Assembly (NCBI GenBank): GCA_964429795.1
Contig: CAYSCW010000029.1
Span: 1 to 38,501 of the forward strand
DNA length: 38,501 bases
Reading direction: 5' to 3'
Source: CAYSCW01 sp964429795
GTDB lineage: Bacteria > Acidobacteriota > Aminicenantia > Aminicenantales > Aminicenantaceae
In this document: one piece after another, positions 1-7,501 of the stretch
How the letters are laid out: every line of letters starts with the position of its first letter
Numbering within the stretch: position 1 is the stretch's first letter
Made by a program: the position numbers and the translations under genes
Notes under the pieces: model-generated
Told to the model about the DNA's origin: nothing
The model's database searches: none
What the model saw: only the letters and a program-made list of their open reading frames with translations

Positions 1-374
1 ATTTTAGTCACTGATTCATAAGTAGGAAATCCTGGGTCAGGAACCAGGACTTCATCCTCAGGATCGACGATGACTAAGAGCGCCACGAAAAGAGCCTCTT
101 CTGAGCCGACAGTGATGCAAACCTGGTCGGCAGTAACCTGAAGTCCGCTCTTTTCAGCAATAATCTCTTGCAGTTCTCTGAGCCCGGCATTGGGACTGTA
201 ACCCAAATGCCAATCATCAACATTTTCTTTCAGAATGTCACGAAGGGCTTTAGGCGTGGGGAAGGACGGCTCGCCAAGCCCGAGGTTGATGCAGGATGAA
301 TCGGCAAGATCATTGATGCGGCGAAGCAGTGTCTTTTCGATACCCTGCGTGCGCCTGCTTGTAAGAGGCCTCAT
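1..374 (-). CDS. Class I/II PLP aminotransferase, probable N-acetyl-diaminopimelate aminotransferase (partial, N-terminal part)
   Basis: About 124 N-terminal residues are visible; the gene runs off the left edge of the window. Motifs of fold-type I aminotransferases are clear: LGEPSFPTP near residue 35, the substrate-loop region YSPNAGLRELQ, and VCITVGSEEALF followed by DEVLVPDPGFPTY. The ATG at 374 lies 10 bases after the dapH stop and is preceded by a GGAGATG-like ribosome site. It is the last visible gene of the dapA-thrB-dapH operon. DapH makes N-acetyl-2-amino-6-oxopimelate, and the next step of the acetyl pathway is transamination of that product, so an N-acetyl-LL-diaminopimelate aminotransferase (PatA type) is the natural role. 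That substrate is inferred from context only. The PLP lysine lies outside the window, and an aspartate or other aminotransferase cannot be excluded. Confidence 0.85.
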   Translation of the reverse strand, partial: MRPLTSRRTQGIEKTLLRRINDLADSSCINLGLGEPSFPTPKALRDILKENVDDWHLGYSPNAGLRELQEIIAEKSGLQVTADQVCITVGSEEALFVALLVIVDPEDEVLVPDPGFPTYESVTK

Positions 375-384
375 TTTCTTCAAC

Positions 385-1095
385 TCATCTCCGCTTGCGC
401 AGGCTGCTCACGATAGAGATTTTATCCTTGCTTGAGATTTCATCCACTTTGCGGATCACCTTTGCGGGCGTGCCAGCGACTATTACACCAGGCGGCACGT
501 CTTTAAGGACAACTGCCCCTGCCGCTACAACACTTCCTTTTCCCACAGTCGTCCCTGCCAGCACAACCGCATTGGCTCCTACCAGCACGTCATCTTCGAT
601 AACCACAGGCTTTTTGCTCGGAGGTTCGAGCACTCCTGCAATCACAGCGCCAGCACTGATATGACAGTTGCGGCCGATGATCGCCCTGGCTCCGACTACA
701 GCATTCATATCGACCATCGTTCGCGCACCGATCTCCGCACCGACATTGATCACTGCCCCCATCATGATGATGCAATCCTTGCCTATGCTGGCCCCTTCTC
801 TGACAACTGCATAAGGTTCAATCCTTGCCTCGACTTTACTCAGGTCAAGAAGGGGCAGTGCCGAATAACGCGCTATGATTTCTACATGCTTGTCTTTAAT
901 ACGGTCTTTATGTTTTTCCATCCAGCTCTGAATCAAAGGGTAATCACCGATCAAGATCCAGAAGTCTTGACTGCCGAAGACATGAAACTTCCGTCCTTCG
1001 AAATCTTTTTCTTTAAAATTTCCAGAAATGTACACTTTGGATGGGGTTTTCTTCTTGCTCTTTGAAATGAGTTCGGCGATCGTTTTATAGTCCAT
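385..1095 (-). CDS. dapH: 2,3,4,5-tetrahydropyridine-2,6-dicarboxylate N-acetyltransferase
   Basis: A 236-residue protein, the usual DapH length, colinear with Bacillus DapH as I remember it. The N-terminal domain (about 1-80) is followed by a left-handed beta-helix of hexapeptide repeats (about 85-210). Recognisable stretches are ARIEPYAVVREGASIG, MMGAVINVGAEIG, TMVDMNAVVG, the loop GVLEPPSKKPVVIEDD and VVAAGAVVLKDVPPG-VIVAGTPAK. It acetylates tetrahydrodipicolinate with acetyl-CoA in the acetyl branch of diaminopimelate/lysine synthesis. The chosen ATG at 1095 overlaps the end of thrB (stop at 1085), which implies translational coupling. An in-frame ATG four codons upstream is also possible. 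The frame stays open farther upstream inside thrB, but that extension has no family similarity. Confidence 0.93.
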   Translation of the reverse strand: MDYKTIAELISKSKKKTPSKVYISGNFKEKDFEGRKFHVFGSQDFWILIGDYPLIQSWMEKHKDRIKDKHVEIIARYSALPLLDLSKVEARIEPYAVVREGASIGKDCIIMMGAVINVGAEIGARTMVDMNAVVGARAIIGRNCHISAGAVIAGVLEPPSKKPVVIEDDVLVGANAVVLAGTTVGKGSVVAAGAVVLKDVPPGVIVAGTPAKVIRKVDEISSKDKISIVSSLRKRR

Positions 1096-2020
1096 CTTTC
1101 GCTTCATCGATTTCCACCAATCCTGTGTTGCTGGAGCGTGTGATGATGATTTCGTTATCGAGACCATGTTGACGCGACAGCGCCTCCATGATCTCGGCGA
1201 TTTTTTCTGTCTTGTCTTCTTCGCAGAGGGCAAAAACAGAGGAACCGCCGCCGCTGACATTACAGCCGTAGGCTCCGGCTTCCAGCACTTTTTTCTTGAT
1301 TTCCTTGTACCCGGGGATAAAGCTCGATCTCACAGGCTCTGATATATGATCTATGTTGATCGCTTCACCTATTTTTTTTAAATCCCGGCTCAGAATGGCA
1401 AGAACTAAGGAGGCACAGCAGGACATTTGTTCTTTTACTTTGTCCAGTGGGAGGCGGTCAGGGATCAGGCCTCTTGTTGTCTTTTGCGCCTTTTTCATAA
1501 CAGAGATGACGATTGGAATATTCGGCAATTCCATTCTCTCTACGATGAAGGGAGAATAGCTTTTTATCATCACAAAGCCTCCAAGGAGGCAACCTGCAAC
1601 GTTATCAGCATGGGCTGCACTTCCTGTTGCGCACTCGCCCTGTCTGGCGATGTCGATGATGCCATTAGGGCTCAAATCAGCATCCAGGAGTTTGTTCAGG
1701 CCGTAAACACAAGCCACGGCAGAGGCTCCTGAAGTCCCCAGGCCTGAACAGGATCTTACCTGTTTTTCAATTTCCACATTGACGCCCTTGGTTGTTCCTA
1801 CTCTTTTGAAAAATTCCGAAGCAGCTATGCCAGCAGAGTTAGCTTCTGCAGAGGAAGGAATCCCCTCGTCCCTTCCCACGATATTGATGTTTATGGCACC
1901 TGTATCGTTCAATTCTGTTGTAATAATATCGCAGGGGTTTTCTAGGGCTATGGCAAAGATGTCGAAACCAGGCCCAAAATTGGCAATGGTAGCAGGAGCT
2001 TTGACCGTAACTTTTTTCAA
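1085..2020 (-). CDS. thrB: Homoserine kinase (GHMP family)
   Basis: A 311-residue GHMP kinase. The N-terminus KVTVKAPATIANFGPGFD is typical of ThrB, and the phosphate loop SGLGTSGASA lies at about residues 92-101. The C-terminal GHMP domain includes GCNVSGGGSSVFAL. It phosphorylates L-homoserine with ATP on the way to threonine. The start is a TTG at 2020, overlapping the dapA stop by two bases (TTGA), so it is probably coupled to dapA translation. A threonine-branch enzyme lying between lysine-branch genes makes this an aspartate-family operon. Length and motifs are normal. Confidence 0.93.
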   Translation of the reverse strand: MKKVTVKAPATIANFGPGFDIFAIALENPCDIITTELNDTGAININIVGRDEGIPSSAEANSAGIAASEFFKRVGTTKGVNVEIEKQVRSCSGLGTSGASAVACVYGLNKLLDADLSPNGIIDIARQGECATGSAAHADNVAGCLLGGFVMIKSYSPFIVERMELPNIPIVISVMKKAQKTTRGLIPDRLPLDKVKEQMSCCASLVLAILSRDLKKIGEAINIDHISEPVRSSFIPGYKEIKKKVLEAGAYGCNVSGGGSSVFALCEEDKTEKIAEIMEALSRQHGLDNEIIITRSSNTGLVEIDEAKDGL

Positions 2021-2895
2021 ATCAGACCCTCTTCTTTCATGATTTTCTTCAGGATTTCTCTTTTCGGTTCACTCAGCCTGGTGAGAGGAATCCTCAATCC
2101 TCCTCCAGGTAAACCCATAAGGGACAGAGCTTCCTTGGCAGCCATGGGGTTGGTTTCCATCCTCAAGGCCTCGAAAAGACTGTAATATCTGTGATGGATT
2201 TCTTTGGCTTTATCAAACTCACCTTTAAGGCAATGGTCGACCAAATTCCTCATGACCTCTGGAACGATATTTCCTGCAACAGTAAAGACACCGCTTCCGC
2301 CGAAAGAGAGGAATGGATATGCAGTCGTGTCCTTTCCGGTAAAAACTACAAACTCTTGCCCTCTGGTAAGATGCAGAATTTTTGCCAAATGATCCATAGC
2401 CTTATTGCCATCCTTTGTGGCAATGATATTATCGATTTGAGCCAGTTTGACATATGTTTCGGGTTCGATGTTGATACCTACCCTGGCTGGAGCATTGTGG
2501 ATGATGATGGGAATTTCAGAGCTCGAAGCGACTCGCTCATAAAATTCGACAACTCCGGATTGGCTGGGTAAAACGAGGAAGGGAACAAAAACCACTGCGT
2601 AGTCACAGCCCATATCCTGATAGAGCTTTATTCGGTTTATGGTCTGTTCCAGATTGTTCGAACAGGTGTCCGGAGCTATTTTGCATTTGCCTCCAGACTC
2701 ATCGACAACGATTTCAATGAGCTTTTGTATTTCCGACTCTGTCAACGCTGGATTTTCGCCGGTTACGCCAAGAGGGGCTATGCCGTGGATACCGCTTTGA
2801 ACCTGGCGTCGGACCAGATTTCTTAATCCTTCCTCATCCAGATTCAAGTTTTTATCAAAGGGCGTTATTAATAGAGTAAAAGCTCCTGTTATCAT
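2017..2895 (-). CDS. dapA: DapA/N-acetylneuraminate lyase-family aldolase, annotated as dihydrodipicolinate synthase-like but with an altered active site
   Basis: A 292-residue TIM-barrel class I aldolase of the DHDPS/NAL family. The Schiff-base lysine is K161 (IATKDGN), and the substrate-carboxylate arginine is R138 (APAR); both fall on the E. coli DapA numbering. The catalytic triad is not conserved: T44 is V (GVTGE instead of GTTGE), Y107 is L (PFLV instead of PYYN) and Y133 is H (IIHNAPARVG instead of LYNVPSRTG). It heads the dapA-thrB-dapH-aminotransferase operon, which argues for lysine synthesis, but the residue changes leave room for another aldolase or lyase activity. The ATG at 2895 has an AGGATAGG ribosome site. 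The family is certain; the DHDPS activity is not. Confidence 0.85.
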   Translation of the reverse strand: MITGAFTLLITPFDKNLNLDEEGLRNLVRRQVQSGIHGIAPLGVTGENPALTESEIQKLIEIVVDESGGKCKIAPDTCSNNLEQTINRIKLYQDMGCDYAVVFVPFLVLPSQSGVVEFYERVASSSEIPIIIHNAPARVGINIEPETYVKLAQIDNIIATKDGNKAMDHLAKILHLTRGQEFVVFTGKDTTAYPFLSFGGSGVFTVAGNIVPEVMRNLVDHCLKGEFDKAKEIHHRYYSLFEALRMETNPMAAKEALSLMGLPGGGLRIPLTRLSEPKREILKKIMKEEGLI

Positions 2896-2975
2896 TTTGA
2901 TACCTATCCTTTAGAAAATTTGAATAATCTAACACAAAAAGAGACATCGAATCCGAGAAAAGTTTTCACTCATTT

Positions 2976-3004
2976 CATGTATCACAGGGTGCATATGTAG
3001 TCAA
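2976..3004 (-). promoter_or_regulatory. Possible sigma-70-type promoter for the lysine/threonine operon
   Basis: Read on the minus strand, TTGACT at 3004-2999 is followed after 17 bases by TACATG at 2981-2976. The -35 is good and the -10 is poor. It lies about 80 bases upstream of the dapA start. No lysine riboswitch or T-box could be recognised in 2896-3173. The only clear structure there is a 5-bp hairpin (GCTGA-TTCG-TCAGC on the plus strand) at 3060-3073. Confidence 0.3.
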
Positions 3005-3173
3005 GATAAAGAGACAGATAGATAGCGTTTCCGTGATAATTTTGGGAACTGTCAGGTAAGCTGATTCGTCAGCCCGCGAATTTTCCCCAGCGAGGATGGA
3101 GAGGAACCTTAGATTTTAGTTTGGGAAATGTTAGCCTGTTTGATCTGGAAAAAAAATATAATATCTGTATTAA

Positions 3174-6100
3174 CTAGAAGACAATATTAAATTCTGTCCC
3201 CTTATCTCTTTTAAGTTCTACAGTGCCTTCAATCTGGTGAACTAGATCCAGGACTAGCTGCATGCCTAATGTTTCTGTCTTATGAATGTCTAATCCTTCT
3301 GGCAGTCCAATTCCTGTATCTCTCATCGTTAATGTATACTTTCCGTTTTTGTTCGAGCGCATCCTTACTAATATCTCTCCACCTTTTCCATCAGGAAAAG
3401 CATGCTTCAGGGAATTCGATGCAATCTCACTTACAATCAGACCACATGGAATTGCTTTGTTAATATCAAGATAAACATCTTTTACATCTACCTTGAAATC
3501 AATCGGTTCCTTCCCTACACTGTATGCAGAGAATAGATGGTTAGTCAGCCTCTTTATATAATCTGAGAAGTCGATATTTGCCAGATCCTTGGATTGGTAG
3601 AGCTCTTCGTGGATGAGAGCCATGGATCTTATACGATTCTGGCTTTGTGTGAACATGTCAACGATCTCCTCATCTTCGATTTGCCTTGACTGAAGTCTGA
3701 GGAGACTTGATATTATCTGCATATTGTTCTTAACCCGATGGTGAATCTCCTTGAGCAGAACCTCTTTCTCTTTGAGTGAAGCCTTGATCTGCCGTTCTCT
3801 CTCCTTGAGTGCTGCCTCGGTCTGCTTGCGGACATTAATTTCCTGTTGGAGTTCATCGTTGGCAACTCTTAACTCATTGGTGCGTTCTTGCACCCGCTTT
3901 TCCAGTTGTTTGGCTCTCTCTCTGATAGTATGCGTTCTAACATTAAAAATTGTGACAATTAGGAATAAAATGACTATACCGACAAAACCTCTAAACCACC
4001 AGGTCTGCCAGAACGGAGGTGTAATCTTTATTTTTAATGATACCCCTTCTTCATTCCAGAGGCCATCGTTATTCGAGCCTTTGACTCTGAAGACGTAGTC
4101 ACCTGGCGGGAGATTGGTGTAGGTTGCAAAACGCCTGTTCCCTACATAATTCCAGTCTTTCTCAAACCCTTCCATCATATAGGCATACTGGTTCTTCTCC
4201 GGTGAGACATAATGAAGTGCTGCAAACTGGAAGGAAAAAACTCGATCTTTATAAGAAAGCTCTATCTCTTCGGTCTCTAAAATGGATTTACTCAGGATTG
4301 AATGCTCATCTTCTCCTTTACTGATCGGGACCGATTTATTGAAAATCTGGAAATCCGTTATCATAACTGGAGGAATATAAGGATTATCTTTGATGTGTTC
4401 AGGATGAAAGACGTTGAATCCGTTAACGCCTCCGAAAAACATCTCGCCACTCTTACTTTTGTAATAAGCTCCTGTATTAAATTCATTGCTCTGAAGTCCG
4501 TCTCTCACATCGTAGTTTCTGAACTCTTCAGTTCGCGGATTAAACCTTGAGATCCCTCTATTTGTACTGAGCCAGAGATATCCTTGATTGTCTTCCAGTA
4601 TACCGTAAATCACATTGTTTGGCAGTCCATCTTCTTTGGTGTAATGGGTAAATTTTCCTTCCTTCCGGTCATAACGATTGAGCCCTCCCCCATAGGTTCC
4701 AACCCAGATCATGCCCGTGCTGTCTTCATAGATGGAAATAACCCGATCATTGCTTAAGCTATAAGGATCGTTGGGATCATGTTTAAATTGTGTAAATTCT
4801 TCCTTTTCCTGATCAAATTTATTCAGTCCCTCACCGGTTCCAATCCAGAGCATGCCTGCACTGTCTTCAAGGATGGATGCAACCCGATCACTGCATAGGC
4901 TGTTGGGATTTTCAGGGTCATGTATGTAATGAATAAATTCATCCCTTTTTCGGTCGAAACGGTTGAGCCCTCCTCCAAAAGTGCCAATCCAGAGCACACC
5001 CCTACTGTCTTCATAAACTGACCGGACATAATTTGCACTTAGGCTACCGGGATTATCAGGATCATGACGGTAATGGGTAAATTTCCCATTTTCTCGATCA
5101 AATTTATTCAATCCATCATAGGTTCCAATCCAGAGCATGCCTGCACTGTCTTCGAGGATTGACCTGACAAAATTGTTACTCAAGCTGTTAGGATTTCCTG
5201 GATCATTAACCCAGTGTTGAAACTCTCCCTTTTTCCGGTCAAAACGATTGAGCCCTCCACCGTAGGTCCCGACCCAGAGCACGCCAGATCGATCTTCATA
5301 TAAAGAAAAGATATCACCTTTGTTCAGACTAAAGGGATTTTGGGGGTTGTGACTGTAACGCAAAAATCTCTCTTTTTCTCTGGAGAACCGGTTGAAGCCT
5401 CCTCCAAAGGTTCCAACCCAGAGTACACCTGTCCGGTCTTCATAAATTAACAGGATAAAATTGCTGCTCAAGCTGTAAGGGCTTCCCGGATCATTTGCCC
5501 AGTATAGAAACTCTCCTTTTTCCCGGTCAAAACGATTGAGCCCTCCGCCATAGGTCCCGACCCAGAGCACGGCCGCACTGTCTTCAAAGATTGATTTGAC
5601 ATAATTGTTACTCAGGCTATTAGGGTTGTTGGGATCATTCCTGAAATGAAAAAATTTCTTCTTTTCTGGATCAAATTTATCCAATCCATTATCAGTTCCG
5701 ATCCAGAGCACCCCAGTCCTGTCTTCAAAGATTGCACTGACAACATTATCGCTCAAGCTTTCAGGATTATCTGGGTCATGACAGAACTGTGTGAATTTTT
5801 CCTTTTCCCGGTCAAAACTATTGAGTCCTCCGCCGTCGGTTCCGATCCAGAGCGTGCCAGTTTTGTCCTCATAGATCGTGCTGACATAATTTTGATTCTG
5901 GCTATTAAGGTTGTTGGAGTAAGGCGCGAAATGTTCGAATTGTCCGTTTTTGCGGTTAAATTTATCTAATCCTCTCCTCGTCCCGATCCAGAGCACACCA
6001 GACGAATCTTCATAGATTGACAGGACACAGTTATGACTCAAGCTTTCAGGGCTATCCGGATCATGCATATAATGAGTAAATTTTTCTTTTTCCCGATCAA

Positions 6101-6458
6101 AACGGTTAAGTCCTCCACTATAAGTTCCAACCCAGATCACCCCAGCCCTGTCTTCGTAAATTGAGAGGACATAATCATCGGATAATGAGGTTGGATCCAG
6201 CGGGATATCATTATAGACAACGAAACTGTATCCATCATATTTGTTCAGCCCGTCCTCTGTGCCAAACCATATGAATCCTTTACTGTCTTGGAGTATACAA
6301 TTTCCCGTGCTTTGGGAGAGTCCCTGTTCGATGGAAATATTCTCAAATTTTATATTCTGCTGTTGGGCATTCAGGTCTGAAGGAAAAAAGAGGGCTACAA
6401 GTGCTATCAGGGCTACGGATTGTAATAGAAAGCTCCGTGAGAGTGCTTGAAATATCAT
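3174..6458 (-). CDS. Two-propeller sensor histidine kinase (Reg_prop repeats, Y_Y_Y domain, HisKA_2 and HATPase)
   Basis: The chosen ATG at 6458 gives 1094 residues, with an AAGAAGGTG ribosome site and a signal peptide ending near NAQ (residues 1-32). The frame is open 54 codons upstream, but that part does not look like a signal. Fourteen propeller repeats (W[IVF]GT...GGLNRF or GLNKF), roughly residues 60-690, suggest two seven-bladed propellers. Then come a Y_Y_Y domain (about 735-816), one membrane helix (about 819-838), a coiled coil (841-893), a HisKA_2 domain with HHRVKNN (His near 904) and a HATPase with N box SEIASNSLKHAF and G1 RDTGIGLP. It probably senses a periplasmic ligand, often a glycan in this architecture. 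Unlike Bacteroidetes hybrid systems it has no receiver or AraC domain, and no response regulator is adjacent, so its partner is unknown. Confidence 0.92.
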   Translation of the reverse strand: MIFQALSRSFLLQSVALIALVALFFPSDLNAQQQNIKFENISIEQGLSQSTGNCILQDSKGFIWFGTEDGLNKYDGYSFVVYNDIPLDPTSLSDDYVLSIYEDRAGVIWVGTYSGGLNRFDREKEKFTHYMHDPDSPESLSHNCVLSIYEDSSGVLWIGTRRGLDKFNRKNGQFEHFAPYSNNLNSQNQNYVSTIYEDKTGTLWIGTDGGGLNSFDREKEKFTQFCHDPDNPESLSDNVVSAIFEDRTGVLWIGTDNGLDKFDPEKKKFFHFRNDPNNPNSLSNNYVKSIFEDSAAVLWVGTYGGGLNRFDREKGEFLYWANDPGSPYSLSSNFILLIYEDRTGVLWVGTFGGGFNRFSREKERFLRYSHNPQNPFSLNKGDIFSLYEDRSGVLWVGTYGGGLNRFDRKKGEFQHWVNDPGNPNSLSNNFVRSILEDSAGMLWIGTYDGLNKFDRENGKFTHYRHDPDNPGSLSANYVRSVYEDSRGVLWIGTFGGGLNRFDRKRDEFIHYIHDPENPNSLCSDRVASILEDSAGMLWIGTGEGLNKFDQEKEEFTQFKHDPNDPYSLSNDRVISIYEDSTGMIWVGTYGGGLNRYDRKEGKFTHYTKEDGLPNNVIYGILEDNQGYLWLSTNRGISRFNPRTEEFRNYDVRDGLQSNEFNTGAYYKSKSGEMFFGGVNGFNVFHPEHIKDNPYIPPVMITDFQIFNKSVPISKGEDEHSILSKSILETEEIELSYKDRVFSFQFAALHYVSPEKNQYAYMMEGFEKDWNYVGNRRFATYTNLPPGDYVFRVKGSNNDGLWNEEGVSLKIKITPPFWQTWWFRGFVGIVILFLIVTIFNVRTHTIRERAKQLEKRVQERTNELRVANDELQQEINVRKQTEAALKERERQIKASLKEKEVLLKEIHHRVKNNMQIISSLLRLQSRQIEDEEIVDMFTQSQNRIRSMALIHEELYQSKDLANIDFSDYIKRLTNHLFSAYSVGKEPIDFKVDVKDVYLDINKAIPCGLIVSEIASNSLKHAFPDGKGGEILVRMRSNKNGKYTLTMRDTGIGLPEGLDIHKTETLGMQLVLDLVHQIEGTVELKRDKGTEFNIVF
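4640..6200 (-). repeat. Tandem ~144-bp DNA repeats encoding propeller blades
   Basis: Inside the sensor kinase gene, near-identical segments recur about every 144 bases. An example is the strand complementary to the GGLNRFDR codons, seen near 4670, 4960, 5245, 5530 and 6105. GGGLNRF-type and GLNKF-type blades tend to alternate, as if two-blade units had been duplicated. Such DNA similarity favours recombination and assembly errors. Confidence 0.75.
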
Positions 6459-6757
6459 ATTCTTCACCTTCTTGAATTGATATGAATTTCTTTTACACAG
6501 AGAAAGGATTCTTCCTCTCGGGTGTTTGATCTTTGAAGATGTTTTCATTTGCGGTCCTCTCAAAAGTTTAACTGGGATGTGTACTTTTATGTGTAATCTT
6601 TGCAGAGTTGATAGCATCATTCAATCACCTATCAGGATGAATTTGGAGGTGATATATTCTGTTTTTTTCTAACTCATAAAGGTGATAATTTTGATTGCGG
6701 GAAGATAACACTGAAGGTGGGTTTGCCCAGGTTAAGAAAGGGGATTGCTTGTTTAAT
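6459..6757. other. Intergenic region between the APS-kinase-like gene and the propeller kinase
   Basis: About 300 bases. Open frames here on both strands lack ribosome sites and family similarity. No terminator hairpin or sigma-54 element was seen. It probably carries the promoter and leader of the propeller kinase. Confidence 0.4.
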
Positions 6758-7387
6758 TCACTTGAACCAGGTTTCCCTGAGAATTTTCCGAATATCCTTT
6801 TCTTCCTGTTTAAGCAGAACACTGTGGTCGGCTTTTTCCAGGAAACCAAGCTCTTTCAGCTTTGTCAGGATCTTGCCGGTCGCATCAAAAGGAGATTCCT
6901 TGTCTGCATGGATGATAACTTCTGGGTTCTCCGATTCCTCGTAAGGTGTGGAAATGCCGGCCACATTCTGGAGCTTTCCCTGGTCAGCTTTCTCGAAAAG
7001 GCCTTTTATGTCTCTCTTTTTCAATACCTCCAGAGGGCATTTATGGTAGACTTCGATAAACCTGCCGATCAGTTGACGGCATTCCTCACGGAGCTCGCGG
7101 TAAGGAGATATGGTAACAGCAATAGCAATCACTCCGTTATCGGTGAGTAATTTGCATTCGAAAGCTATACGACGGATATTCTTGTAGATTTCTTCTTTGC
7201 TGAACCCCAGTTTTTTTTCATACTGACGTCGAATCTGCCCCCCTATCAGAACAGATGTCTTGTATCCGAGCATCTTCAATCTCTCGGCGAGAACCTTGCC
7301 TGTTTCCTTTTTTCCGGAGAAAGGAAGGCCAGTGATCCAGATCGTAAAGCCCGCCGAAATGTTCTTGCTTCTAGTGTCTTTTGTCAT
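6758..7387 (-). CDS. Adenylylsulfate kinase-like protein with a degenerate P-loop
   Basis: A 209-residue protein of the APS kinase (CysC) fold. Conserved parts are WITGLPFSGKK (P-loop, 17-27), GFSKEE...NIRRIAFECKLL, the ISPYR motif, and FIEVYHKCPLEVLKKRDIKG with NVAGISTPYEESENPE. Two catalytic elements deviate. The P-loop residue after the invariant lysine is K27 where Ser/Thr normally binds Mg2+, and the DGD motif that begins the substrate loop is GGQ (49-51). So it looks like an APS kinase in fold and substrate region but may be inactive or use another substrate. It lies 114 bases downstream of an SLC13 anion transporter on the same strand, which hints at sulfate or sulfonate handling. No cysD/cysN is nearby. 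Confidence 0.78.
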   Translation of the reverse strand: MTKDTRSKNISAGFTIWITGLPFSGKKETGKVLAERLKMLGYKTSVLIGGQIRRQYEKKLGFSKEEIYKNIRRIAFECKLLTDNGVIAIAVTISPYRELREECRQLIGRFIEVYHKCPLEVLKKRDIKGLFEKADQGKLQNVAGISTPYEESENPEVIIHADKESPFDATGKILTKLKELGFLEKADHSVLLKQEEKDIRKILRETWFK

Positions 7388-7501
7388 GGAAACTCACTTA
7401 TGATTTATTTTCAATCTGTCATCAAGTACATTCTCAATTAGGCAAGGAAAAAATCCTATTAAAAATTATCATCTCAACAGAATTTTCGCAAGCTGCATTT
7501 A

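Noticed and set aside
2896..3173. Lysine riboswitch upstream of the dapA operon
   Set aside because: I looked for the conserved core and multi-helix layout and found only one small 5-bp hairpin.
6625..6849. 74-codon minus-strand frame beside the APS-kinase-like gene
   Set aside because: It overlaps the real C-terminus of that gene in another frame and has no family features.
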